This document shows positions 24,202 to 35,355 of a stretch of 64,000 nt of DNA, in pieces. The notes under the pieces were generated by a model. The model saw only the letters and a program-made list of their open reading frames with translations, did no database searches and had not been told where the DNA came from. The DNA is from Ciborinia camelliae (Eukaryota; Ascomycota; Leotiomycetes; Helotiales; Sclerotiniaceae). The stretch lies in the NCBI GenBank assembly GCA_025890175.1, contig JANPYM010000010.1, positions 1,394,427-1,458,426 of the forward strand. Direction: 5' to 3'. The translations under genes and the position numbers were made by a program. Numbering within the stretch: position 1 is the first letter of the stretch; each line of letters begins with the position of its first letter.

Positions 24202-26367
24202 CTAGTACGTTTTGGGGTAGTAAACTCTTTGAAGCGAGATACGTTCGATCTTTGGGGGTGATTTGACATCCTCTTCCGAAGAAGGATTAGATAGGCGATT
24301 AGGTAGGCGTGAGTCTTCGAGTCCTCCTTCTTTCCCTTCACGTTTTTCCTTTAAGTTTTCCCTTTTCAGAATCTCAATTGTTTGTTGACAATTTTGGCGT
24401 TCTCGGCGCAGTTCACATTTCTCGAGGTTACTTTCCGATAGATAGTTTCGAAGACCTTGATTTTCTAGCTCAACGGACTTAACACGATCTTGGAGCATAT
24501 GGATTACCTCATTAAGAGCAAGGTTAGTCTGAAGGTGCTCATTGCGCTCTTTGTCACTATATATAGAGGCTTTGATATTTATTCTTCCTCTCATGATACC
24601 CGCAAGATTAATGGCGACATCTTTTCCTAAACAGACCCACATTGGTGTTGGTATCGAGACGAATATTAAAGTTGAGAAGCTACCAAAGCCAGCTTCAACA
24701 GTTACGGATTCAGCGATAATAGGCATCATGCCAAGCCATTCGGCGAACAAGTCGGCAGACAAGTCTGCGGACAAATTCTCCTTTAGTCTCACAGTCAGCA
24801 AAATCCTGGGAAGTTGTTGCTCGATGGACAGGAGGCCTGAAATAGATGATGAACTGGATTCTTGTCCGGAGTCAGTCATTTGATTGCTAGAGAGTGAAGT
24901 GGAACTCGCAGAGCCGACGCCCTGTGGCGGACTGTGTAACGAGATTACTGGCCTGGGTTTGACTGAAAGTTGTATGCTCGAAGGTAAAACTGGATTCTGG
25001 GTGAGAACAATATGCAATGGGGCCTTGTGCAACTCTCTTCCGATGGACATCCAATTTTGAATTCGACACAAAATCCTGTTGTAGAGAACAGCAGCTGTGA
25101 ATTTTGGATACACACTCAACAAACGAAGCTCCGTTGTCGAGTGGCGCCCAACACCATTAGCATAATCATTGAAACCAAAGGCTGCAATAAGCTCTGTTGT
25201 ACCATATCCAACGCCGGTGTTTGCGGTGCCCGACGAGCAACAATCAAGCAACAGTAAAACATCAGATTGCGCCTCCTCCAGTGAGTTCTGTATACCGCTC
25301 TATTTCATCATGTTATAGCTCGGATCTCGAGGGTTTGAACGGCTACGCAGTTAATTAGCGTGAAGATCTGCCCAGCACATGGAACTTGATCGTTCAAGTC
25401 GAAATTCGACATCTGAAGGCGTAGGTTTTCTTGGATGATTAAAATTGAAACCATACGAATTCGTTCGAATTGAAATCTGGCACTGTAGGATTTTTGATTC
25501 TTGGGAGAGTTTCATATACTAAACTTGATTGATAAATCGAATGATATGAATCTGTTTGGAATATTAAGTCTACTTAGAGCGTTCCAATCCACTTGGAATA
25601 ATGAAACCTTTTCAAAGATTCAAAACTCTCCAAAGGTTAAAAGCTTTTGGAAGGTTTAAGCTCTTCAAATATGAAAAGTTTTGATATCCTAGAATCATGT
25701 GCCAGGTGGGTATTCGAATATCTTCCCCAGACCCCCTTATCTCAAAAGGCAACTTACCTCACCCAACATGCCTGTCGATTATGAGACAATGAGCCATGCC
25801 CGCCATAATAAACTATTTTTTAAGTCGTCCTTGCTGTCGTCGCCCAATTCGACAAAGTCCAGAACCTTTTGATTCAACTTCTTGTGGCTTCCGTTGCTAG
25901 GTATTCGATAAATCTCGACTTCGAAGTTATATATAGAAGCTAGAACGACGCCCAATTCGTGGACTTCTAGCGACACAGGCAACTGTGGGTCTTCATCCTC
26001 CCATAATAGAAGAAGAGCATAGACTCGAGTATATTTCGCTACAACATTGCGGACTCAGCAAAATATTCACATAAAGTTGGACATTGGAGTAAGATATGGC
26101 TTACTTTGTTGATCGTTTGGATAGTGTTGATATAAAATAGTTCTATATACACTAGCTTAGTCATCGAGCTAAGTTATATGGAATCTCCGATTCCATAGAA
26201 CTTAGCTCGTTACACAATAATATAATGATTAATAGATAGGCTGCATTGGCAGCTTTCTGTAGCCTTTCGCCAAAATCACGTAATGTGATGTGGTAATGTA
26301 GTTGGCTCAGGTCTCGAGGCTCAAATGAAGGGGCAGAGAACGCGTCGTCCATCTCAGTGTCGGGCAT
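24202..26367 (-). pseudogene. Second caspase-like gene, disrupted
   Basis: A paralogue of the caspase-like gene at 20911-22502 with at least three lesions. (1) After the N-terminal exon (from 26367) about 0.1 kb carrying a 45-nt hairpin is inserted between AANAA and YPNDQQ, bringing a stop. (2) A shift at an A6 run (~25816-25821) separates SKDDL from IVYYGGHG, which holds the catalytic His. (3) In the exon with the catalytic Cys (LLLLDCCSSG, ~25240) the Trp of the paralogue's QWSGIQ is TAG (25300-25302). From 25251 the frame is open to 24202 and adds a coiled coil (~HLQTNLALNEVIHMLQDRVK...) and a Lys/Glu-rich tail absent from the intact copy. Splice sites for the middle introns remain recognisable. 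The TGG-to-TAG change fits a RIP-type transition. Confidence 0.75.
26165..26209. repeat. 45-nt near-perfect hairpin inside the disrupted caspase-like gene
   Basis: Arms of 21 nt (26165-26185 and 26189-26209) pair with a single mismatch around a TCC loop; outer arm CGAGCTAAGTT / AACTTAGCTCG. It lies in a segment with no counterpart in the intact paralogue. Confidence 0.85.
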
Positions 26368-27336
26368 TTTCGCAGGCTGTATTGAACATTGAAAGATTTG
26401 TTTTGGCAGAAGTTTTCTGACGCCAGAAGTTTTATTCGAGGAGGAGAGGGGAACCTTGTTCCGTACTCAGCCTCATCTCACGAGGGATCTAAAATCGGCA
26501 GGTTACATTGGGCATTGATGTATGTCAGGCATGTGAGATGCCAAGGCAGAAATGACCAAAAGCTTCTTAGACCCTAAACTGAGCTTTTAAGCTAACTCGT
26601 ATACCTCCCAGATAATCTGAATGATTTTATTTCAGTGACAAGATAACGAAGCAATGAGGATCTTTAAATAGTTTGTTGAAGCTAATTGAACCTTCAAAAA
26701 GTTGAAGGATGTTTCTTGGACGAACTGGGAAAGATCGGGGTCGGCTTCCGAGGTTTATCCGGGCTGCGAGTACCAATTACAAGCAGTCTTCAAAGCACAT
26801 TACTTGCCATTTCCCCTAAACGTCTCATGTCGGTGACTGAAAGTATCAGTACAATCGTCGCAATCATCAATCAAGAAGGGGAATGTGACCTTCGATACTG
26901 CAGAGTATACTCATTCGTTCCTCGAGGCGCAGATTTCAATCAGCTACATATCGTTGAAGGATGCTTAGACTTTAGCCTCAGGTTTCCACATTTTTGATAG
27001 TGGGAAAAGTAATCGGAGTTTACGATGTGGGTAGATATTAATGTATGTACAAGTGGTGGACCTGGGAATATGGGCAAAGAGGATTAGATGATTGTAGTCC
27101 TGCGACGTGGTGACGTGATCTATTCCAGTAGCTTGTACGAAGAATATAGGTGGATCAATAATGAATGCAAAAAAGGAGTATTCAAAGTCAATAGATAGGC
27201 AATGGCGGTGGTGAGATCAGAAATCCTTCGACTACCTAAGCATCGATAGCAAAAAAGTGACTGCGATTAGCAGCATCACATCGTTTTATTCTCAACATCA
27301 TATGAAAATCATATCACCAGCTTCGAAATCCCAAAA
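26368..27336. other. Intergenic spacer
   Basis: About 970 bp. An open stretch on the plus strand at 26686-26997 lacks an ATG near its start and looks non-coding. Nothing else recognised. Confidence 0.35.
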
Positions 27337-28029
27337 TCAGTGGCAGACTCGATGATACCACCAAAGATTGAACCCTGCATCCCGTCCCCCAAAGCTTGGT
27401 TCCATCGACATTCCCAATCCCCGCATATAATCATCACCAACCGGCGTCTTCGTGAGTGCAATAGCATAGCCATGATACGGACCCGTTGGATTATAATGAT
27501 CCTTTTTGACAACCGCATGGTTGATTTTCTCGATATCATGCCTCACTTGATTTGCCCATTTATTCACACAATCACGATCGCCAAAGCGCTCGCACTTGAG
27601 CTCGATGAACGCAGACACAGGTTTCTCGTAGGGAGATGGAGGCTGGAAATGCACGAGGAAATCGGCGCTATCCCCGGGTGCATTGGCATACAGGTGAGAT
27701 TCGCGCCATGTGCTGTCTTCGGGGTGTCGGGATGGATTGTTTGCAAAAGCGACGTGGAGTTCAGACTGAACCCAGACTTCCCATCCACCAGTGGTTTCGT
27801 AGTGTTGCTGTATTGTTCCCGGGGTGGTTTCTTTGGAGGCTCCCCATGCCAATATGGATTGCGCAAAAGGGTCGCATGTGATATTACTGTCGGGTTGGAA
27901 AGGATCCACAGGACGTAGTTGGAAAGAATTGCGCTTGTCAGTCGTGTTCCATACCCATCTCCGCCAGCGCGGATGCCAATTGTAATAAAGGCCAATGGTG
28001 GGATGATATATCCACATTGGTTCAGTCAT
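27337..28029 (-). CDS. Putative PD-(D/E)XK-fold protein (230 aa)
   Basis: A single intronless frame, Trp/Tyr/His-rich at the N-terminus (MWIYHP, YYNWHPRWRRWVW). The central region shows an arrangement typical of PD-(D/E)XK nuclease-like folds: a helix with Glu90 (VWVQSELHVAF), a strand with Asp123 (DSADFLVHF), and a strand with Glu143-x-Lys145 (AFIELKCE), followed by a helix (VNKWANQVRHDIEKI). Fungal proteins with a related FIELKC core are common and uncharacterised. If the reading is right it may bind or cleave nucleic acid, but some relatives are inactive. This assignment is inference from residue spacing only. Confidence 0.7.
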   Translation of the reverse strand: MTEPMWIYHPTIGLYYNWHPRWRRWVWNTTDKRNSFQLRPVDPFQPDSNITCDPFAQSILAWGASKETTPGTIQQHYETTGGWEVWVQSELHVAFANNPSRHPEDSTWRESHLYANAPGDSADFLVHFQPPSPYEKPVSAFIELKCERFGDRDCVNKWANQVRHDIEKINHAVVKKDHYNPTGPYHGYAIALTKTPVGDDYMRGLGMSMEPSFGGRDAGFNLWWYHRVCH

Positions 28030-29422
28030 GTTGGTGTTTCCGCTCCGTATTGAAAAGAGATTGAGGTTTGATGATATTTATGCTGATGTTGATGCTGAAT
28101 CAAAAAGAATACCCTAACTCCTTATGGTGATTGCGATGCATATATATATTTGCGGGAATGTATGTATCTGCAGCTCTTACATTTGGGAGTTGATAGCATT
28201 AAACTCAACGGGCAGAGCCTCGCAGTGCATATATTATGTCCATTGACACGAGACCTTCTGATTCGTTAGAACTTCATAGCTGTAACCACAGGATGCAGTC
28301 CGAGACCATGCCACATTTAGTGATGACTACATAAAGTGATATCATCATCTTGTGACCTTCTACAAGACTATGCGCTGGCATAGCGCTGGCGTATTGGTGA
28401 CCAAATAAGAAAACCCTGGGTGAATCTCTTCAAGAAAATTCAGGACCGCAATTGGTGCTTGAATTTGAGGCTTACGGGTTGATATTTGATTGATTTGATT
28501 TAAAGTGCTATTGTTTCTTGTTTCTGCAGCTGGAGACAACGAACCAATTGCATTGGATCGGTGGTATTGAATGGGTTTATTTTGGGGGAACAGCAACAGT
28601 ATACTATGATCATTCGGTGCATGAACCGATGATCAACTGTCAAATCCAAGTTTCGCCCTCGCCATTGAGTTCAATTTCTTTCAACATCCTATGAAATGTG
28701 CCACTTGGCTTTCGAAGCAACGCCTTTGGCCAACTCAAGCATTTGCGCATTGTCTATAACCAATATCGCATCGAAACCCCATAAAAGTGCTCAATCTATG
28801 CGCGATAAAAATTAGAATGCTTCCATTGAAATCTTTATCAAGGAGAGATACAAGGAGGAGCGAATGGGAAGAGAAAATAGTGGATGTTCCCATTTGAACT
28901 AGATAGCTTCCTATCTATAAGTGCTGGTAAATTCATTTGTGTACAAATCCACTTAGCCAGCTCTGGTTAACAAACGAAAGGAAGTAGCCCGTAAAGATTA
29001 AGGTAAATCATGGCATATATCCCTCTCTATACTATCCCAGCATTCTGCTGGGTATGAAGTAGAAGCCGTTGGCCCTATTTAACTACATATCCAATTATAG
29101 TAGTCGAATCGTTTGTCTCCTTTGTTTCGTTTAGATGAGTTCCCGCAAATATTTACACAAACACTGAATATAGTGTCAATGATCTGAGGTGGTAGATATG
29201 GGCATTGGTATATGGCTATTCATATATATGAAAGTAGCAGGCTTGAACATGTGGACGGCGAGAATAGATGGCTATAACTCGGAAAACGGGGAGCGGGGAG
29301 CCCTCATTTATGACCTAGATTTGGTCCATCACCACTCCAAATGGAGGGACCAATCCCAAGGAATAGAGATATTACGTCGTCTTAGATTATTGACCCAACA
29401 TCTTGCTACCTGCTAGGGACAA
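28030..29422. other. Intergenic spacer
   Basis: 1.4 kb without a supported gene. A frame at 28360-28596 (minus) is open but has no recognisable features. Confidence 0.35.
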
Positions 29423-30057
29423 TCAAGCGAGGGAGGCAGTAAAATATTTCGAAAATACATAAAGGAAGCAGTGGAACCACACTAAAACATTCCGAGCGGA
29501 TCTCAGGTCCCAGCTTTGAGGTTCATAATTCCATCCCATCAACCAAAGACAAATATGGAGACTACCAAGCTGATGATCAAGGGGGGGTTCGGAGATTATT
29601 CGAGCTTGATCTGCGATACCCAATTTTGGACTATCCGCCCTATTCTGTAATCCCACAGTCGGGTCAAATAATCCTTGCTGTGAAGCGCAACAACTGATTT
29701 CGGAATTTTGGAACAATGGAAAACATCCATTGAAGGAAAACAGAAACCATTCATGGGTATTTCTCATTTGAACTTGGGACGGCGCTAAAACATTGTCACT
29801 GTAAGAACGCATATCAGGCTTGGCCTTAGATTTAGGCGGATCTTGTACTCCCACGACAACGTAGGTAAGAACGTAAAATTTTGTGTGTTGTGTTTGCTGG
29901 ACTGACTTTTGGGGAAAGCCTTAGCGGCAGCTTTCAAACCATCGTCTTGAAAGTGTGGGAGTGAAATATGATCGTCTAGACCATCACCATTGTGATTTTG
30001 GTGGTCGCTTTCTAGCTCACAACTGGGTGGCGAGTCATTGATCTCTGACCCATTCAT
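29423..30057 (-). pseudogene. Possible third caspase-like remnant
   Basis: From an ATG at 30057 the frame reads an N-terminal stretch (MNGSEINDSPPS..., then DHISLPHFQDDGLKAAAKAF) that parallels the N-terminus of the intact caspase-like protein (HHMSLQTFQEEVRKATAMAF) in order and spacing. A GTCAGT donor-like site follows. Further along, the minus strand reads SEISCCASQQGL, possibly a decayed LDCCASG. The YYGGHG block is missing. This could be a remnant truncated before the transposon insertion 0.3 kb away, or coincidence. Confidence 0.3.
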
Positions 30058-30368
30058 AGTCCCGATTTGAACGATATACTGAAATTCTCGATATGAAAGT
30101 TGGAGGGTTTGGCCAGTCTGTATATCAATATAGCTGAATGATTGGAACATTGTGCTTGGGAAAGAATCTGTGAACGGATCGAGATTTCATGATTTCATGA
30201 TCCCCATGACTCTGAAAAGTCTCTGTTCCGCATTCCAGCTCTGGCCGACGTTGATCCAGGACCTATAGGGAACTTTTCTCGATTTTGAGCCAGGCCTCTG
30301 AGAGATCCAGAATTCAGCCTTAAATGAGGGGAAGTAATGTGAAAAGTGGTGAGTGGAATGATCCAATT

Positions 30369-30376
30369 CGTTAAAG
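30369..30376. repeat. Left target-site duplication (8 bp)
   Basis: CGTTAAAG directly abuts the left end of the AT-rich element and is repeated exactly at 34264-34271 beyond the right end. Confidence 0.85.
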
Positions 30377-30577
30377 CACCCATCTCGCACCCGAATCGAC
30401 CCTAATTAGGGTCTTCGAAACTACGTTTGAAATATCCTCTTTAGGGTCGAAATGCGAATTGGAAATACCCTTGTATTATATCTAATTTCACCCTATATTT
30501 TTAGTCTAATATAACTTTATATCGGAACGTATTTAATATATAAATTTTATATCAATCGATAAAGCTTTTCAAGGGCT

Positions 30578-32276
30578 TTCGATTGGTATAATTTATATTA
30601 TAATTGAAGCTAGCGTTCCGATTCTGTACTAAATTAAAATGATTATATAGATTATATAGATTATATAGATTATATAAGTGTACGCATTTATATAAGTATA
30701 TAAATTTATATAAGTATTTATATAAGTATACGTGTTTATAAATGAAATCTTATTTTTTTTTGTTGTATATCTAATAGGCTTATTTTCCATTTTACCATTA
30801 TTTGCTGTTTAGTTTTATTTGATGTTTATCTACTATTAATTTGATTTAAGTATTTAGATTTAATATCAATTATTAATAAAATAGATTAAATAAAAAGCAA
30901 ATATGTTATTTTATAGATATCTTAAAGAGTTTTCGAATGGTATTATTTTCAAAACCTTAAGTTAAAGTTTACAAAAGTTATTTCAAATTATAGTTTTTAT
31001 TATAGTTTTTAGTATTTATTGGGAGCTTTTTTAATGATTTTTTATATAAATTTTATTAATTAGATTTTAATTTGATTTATTATAATTAGGGGGGTATTAA
31101 AATCTTCAAAATTATAATATATTTTTAGAATTCGAATGATATAAGTTTTAAATAGAAATAATAAAAATTGAATGAATTATTAGTTTTTTAAAAAATAAGC
31201 TTAAATTTTGAAATTAAATATAAAAGCTAATATTCATTATTTTAAAAGATTAGTATTTTTTTTATATTTATAAAAATCAAATAATTATATATATTTAAAA
31301 AAAAATTTGATTTGATCAAATGATTAAAAAGTTATTGTATATTTTGATTTTATAGGTTTTAAAATATAATGATTATATTCAAATTATAAAATGAAATATA
31401 AGTATTTTTGAAATAAATTTTTAAAAAAAATATATAAATTTTTTATTATTATTTAGAATTTTAGGATTTGAATGATATTTTTACTTTTTTAAAATCTCAA
31501 TTTTTCAATTAAATATAATTATTTTAATATTTGAAAAATCGATATATATTTTAATATTTAATTTATTATAAATCAATTTTATAATATTTTTGAAATTTCA
31601 TTTTAATTATTATTTAAAAATAATATACTTTATAATATTATATATTAAAATATTAAAATTATAATTTATAGTTTATTCAAATTCAATATATAGTATCAAA
31701 TTAAAACTATTAAAATTATTTTAAAATATTATGTTGTCAACGCTGTAGTATTTTAAAAATTATAGTTAAGCTTTTATTATACTAATATACTAAAATCAAT
31801 ATAAAATTTTCAAATTTTTTATAAAATATATAAAATTGGTATTAAATTGTAGAGTACGATTAGGGCTTTCAATTAATATATTTTTTATTAAATTTAAATC
31901 AAACGTTAGCGATTTGTATTAATTATAAAATTTTAAAATATTACAGTGTTAATAACGTAGTATTTTAAAAAAATATTTTAGAAGTTTAAAATATTATGTT
32001 GTTAATGTTGTAATATTTTGAAAATTTTATTATATTAATATATTAAAATCAATATAAAACTTTTAAATCTTTTATAAAATATACAAAATTAATATCAACG
32101 TATAGAGTACGATTAGGGCTTTCAATTGATATATTCTTTATTAAATTTAAATAAAACGCTAACGATTTGTATTAATTATAAAACTTTAAAAAAATAATAA
32201 TATTAAAGTTTTTTGGCACATACATTATAAGTACGTATGTTTATATAAATTTATATGTTTATATAAGTATATATTA
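30578..32276. repeat. 1.7-kb block, left copy (contig overlap)
   Basis: This 1,699-nt block ends exactly at the N gap. It is repeated from the first base after the gap (32287-33985), differing only in homopolymer lengths: two T runs of 6 versus 5, and a G run of 6 versus 8. Confidence 0.9.
31722..32190. repeat. Internal direct duplication within the AT-rich element
   Basis: A ~200-nt segment recurs with a period of about 253 nt. Landmarks are AATATTATGTTGTNAANG and AGAGTACGATTAGGGCTTTC (31851 and 32104). The same pair appears in the right copy at ~33435-33895. Confidence 0.75.
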
Positions 32277-32286
32277 NNNNNNNNNN
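32277..32286. other. Assembly gap (10 N)
   Basis: Ten Ns join two contig ends that carry the same 1.7-kb sequence. Confidence 0.99.
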
Positions 32287-33985
32287 TTCGATTGGTATAA
32301 TTTATATTATAATTGAAGCTAGCGTTCCGATTCTGTACTAAATTAAAATGATTATATAGATTATATAGATTATATAGATTATATAAGTGTACGCATTTAT
32401 ATAAGTATATAAATTTATATAAGTATTTATATAAGTATACGTGTTTATAAATGAAATCTTATTTTTTTTTGTTGTATATCTAATAGGCTTATTTTCCATT
32501 TTACCATTATTTGCTGTTTAGTTTTATTTGATGTTTATCTACTATTAATTTGATTTAAGTATTTAGATTTAATATCAATTATTAATAAAATAGATTAAAT
32601 AAAAAGCAAATATGTTATTTTATAGATATCTTAAAGAGTTTTCGAATGGTATTATTTTCAAAACCTTAAGTTAAAGTTTACAAAAGTTATTTCAAATTAT
32701 AGTTTTTATTATAGTTTTTAGTATTTATTGGGAGCTTTTTAATGATTTTTATATAAATTTTATTAATTAGATTTTAATTTGATTTATTATAATTAGGGGG
32801 GGGTATTAAAATCTTCAAAATTATAATATATTTTTAGAATTCGAATGATATAAGTTTTAAATAGAAATAATAAAAATTGAATGAATTATTAGTTTTTTAA
32901 AAAATAAGCTTAAATTTTGAAATTAAATATAAAAGCTAATATTCATTATTTTAAAAGATTAGTATTTTTTTTATATTTATAAAAATCAAATAATTATATA
33001 TATTTAAAAAAAAATTTGATTTGATCAAATGATTAAAAAGTTATTGTATATTTTGATTTTATAGGTTTTAAAATATAATGATTATATTCAAATTATAAAA
33101 TGAAATATAAGTATTTTTGAAATAAATTTTTAAAAAAAATATATAAATTTTTTATTATTATTTAGAATTTTAGGATTTGAATGATATTTTTACTTTTTTA
33201 AAATCTCAATTTTTCAATTAAATATAATTATTTTAATATTTGAAAAATCGATATATATTTTAATATTTAATTTATTATAAATCAATTTTATAATATTTTT
33301 GAAATTTCATTTTAATTATTATTTAAAAATAATATACTTTATAATATTATATATTAAAATATTAAAATTATAATTTATAGTTTATTCAAATTCAATATAT
33401 AGTATCAAATTAAAACTATTAAAATTATTTTAAAATATTATGTTGTCAACGCTGTAGTATTTTAAAAATTATAGTTAAGCTTTTATTATACTAATATACT
33501 AAAATCAATATAAAATTTTCAAATTTTTTATAAAATATATAAAATTGGTATTAAATTGTAGAGTACGATTAGGGCTTTCAATTAATATATTTTTTATTAA
33601 ATTTAAATCAAACGTTAGCGATTTGTATTAATTATAAAATTTTAAAATATTACAGTGTTAATAACGTAGTATTTTAAAAAAATATTTTAGAAGTTTAAAA
33701 TATTATGTTGTTAATGTTGTAATATTTTGAAAATTTTATTATATTAATATATTAAAATCAATATAAAACTTTTAAATCTTTTATAAAATATACAAAATTA
33801 ATATCAACGTATAGAGTACGATTAGGGCTTTCAATTGATATATTCTTTATTAAATTTAAATAAAACGCTAACGATTTGTATTAATTATAAAACTTTAAAA
33901 AAATAATAATATTAAAGTTTTTTGGCACATACATTATAAGTACGTATGTTTATATAAATTTATATGTTTATATAAGTATATATTA
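32287..33985. repeat. 1.7-kb block, right copy (contig overlap)
   Basis: Starts at the first base after the gap and matches 30578-32276. The right copy alone continues into the right inverted repeat and the left copy alone is preceded by the left inverted repeat, as expected for an unmerged dovetail overlap. Confidence 0.9.
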
Positions 33986-34263
33986 TACGATTTTATAATT
34001 TATATAATCATTTTAATTTAGTATAGAATTGGAATGCTAGTTTTAATTATAATATAAATTATACTAATCGAAAACTTTTGAAAAGTTTTATCGATTAATA
34101 TAAAATTTATATATTAAATATGTTTTGGTATAAAATTATATTAGACTAAATATAAGGTATAGGTTATATAGGGGTTTTCAACTCGCATTTTGACCCTAAA
34201 AAGAGTATTTTAAATGTAGTTCGGAAGATCTTAATTAGGATCGATTCGGGTGCGAGATGGGTG

Positions 34264-34271
34264 CGTTAAAG
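34264..34271. repeat. Right target-site duplication (8 bp)
   Basis: CGTTAAAG, identical to 30369-30376. Confidence 0.85.
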
Positions 34272-35355
34272 ATACTTGTCGAATAAGGATAACCTACAGT
34301 AAGGGTGGCTTTAATTGTACAATTCAGAGTGCATGAAGTTCAGCTAGGTACCTATGCAAAAGCCTAGCGCGGCGTGCGTCATTTCTGCAGGAAAATACCC
34401 AACAACAATGTAGGTACGCCCAAACTACCTAAAAAATTTAGTTGGGCGGAACAAAACATCCCACCAAACGACCACGGCTCCCTTTATGATCGAATAATAC
34501 CTAGGTATAGGTGGTTAGTAATACAGAATCAGAATCTCGATGCTTAGAACGAAATTGACTAAAAATCACATTCCCGAAATTTACCCGACCCAGTAAACAA
34601 CAACTTCAACATCAATCAATAATCCTCTTCTCTTGTCCTTTCTACCGTACCCGTTTGAGCATCGAGGCCATCAACAGCAACATCAAAATACCCTTTGAAA
34701 AAATCATGTGCAAGGATCACAATCGAAGCTTCTACGCAGTACTGTACGTACCGTACTGACCATGGCACCATGCACAACCGTCTTAATAATACACGTTCAA
34801 GGCAATGGAATCAAGGCAATGGAATATCGTGGATCCAGCTGCAGCCCTGTAGGAAGTTGTAACGGACAAACTCTTCCACTTAAAGAGAGTTCTAGAAGCT
34901 CTTCCACTCCCTGAAGGGCCTGAACACTTTTCTCTCCACTCATAAATCAACACACCATGCTGTTACTGACTGTATTGTACCGTACCTCATCATGCTTTTT
35001 TTGTCGTGTCAATCAACTTGTCGCCCTGTCATCCAATCAATTTTCGATACGGTGGGGCACTTGGAAGAGAAGCCATGACGCTAATCTTCATACGGTAGGA
35101 TGTAAACAACATAAATGTATCTTGATTTCTGCATGTGCAGATGAACACAAAATATCCATCCATCAATGATTCATCAGGCCTTTTTCTTTTAATGTGCCTT
35201 CACCCCACGTCGCATTTGGATTCTTCATTTTGGATTTTTGTTTATGATTCTATCAAGCATTGAGCACTTTCTTACAATTGCATACACACACTTTGCAGTA
35301 TTCACTTTGTTTTCTAGCGAACCTTGGAAGCAATAAACATAAATACATCAAGGGG
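34272..35355. other. 5' flank of the coiled-coil gene
   Basis: About 1.1 kb with no convincing gene. It has a cluster of GTAC-rich inverted motifs (GTACTGTACGTACCGTACTG near 34738; GTACCGTACC near 34978) and CT-rich sequence near the ATG at 35356. Confidence 0.4.

Larger units (their letters stand above)
30377..34263. mobile_element. AT-rich hAT-like element with long terminal inverted repeats, no transposase
   Basis: The ends are inverted copies: 30377 begins CACCCATCTCGCACCCGAAT and the reverse complement from 34263 begins identically. Similarity continues, with many transition differences, for about 280-300 bp on each side (e.g. GGGTCGAAATGCGA versus GGGTCAAAATGCGA). A perfect 8-bp direct duplication (CGTTAAAG) flanks the element, the size made by hAT transposases. 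The interior is extremely A+T-rich with no coding frame, fitting a non-autonomous or RIP-mutated copy. As assembled it is 3,887 nt, but it holds a duplicated 1.7-kb block around a 10-N gap; collapsing that gives about 2.18 kb. Confidence 0.8.

Noticed and set aside
30578..33985. A genuine 1.7-kb tandem duplication or nested transposon
   Set aside because: The two copies abut a 10-N gap at exactly complementary ends and differ only in homopolymers, which fits a contig overlap better.
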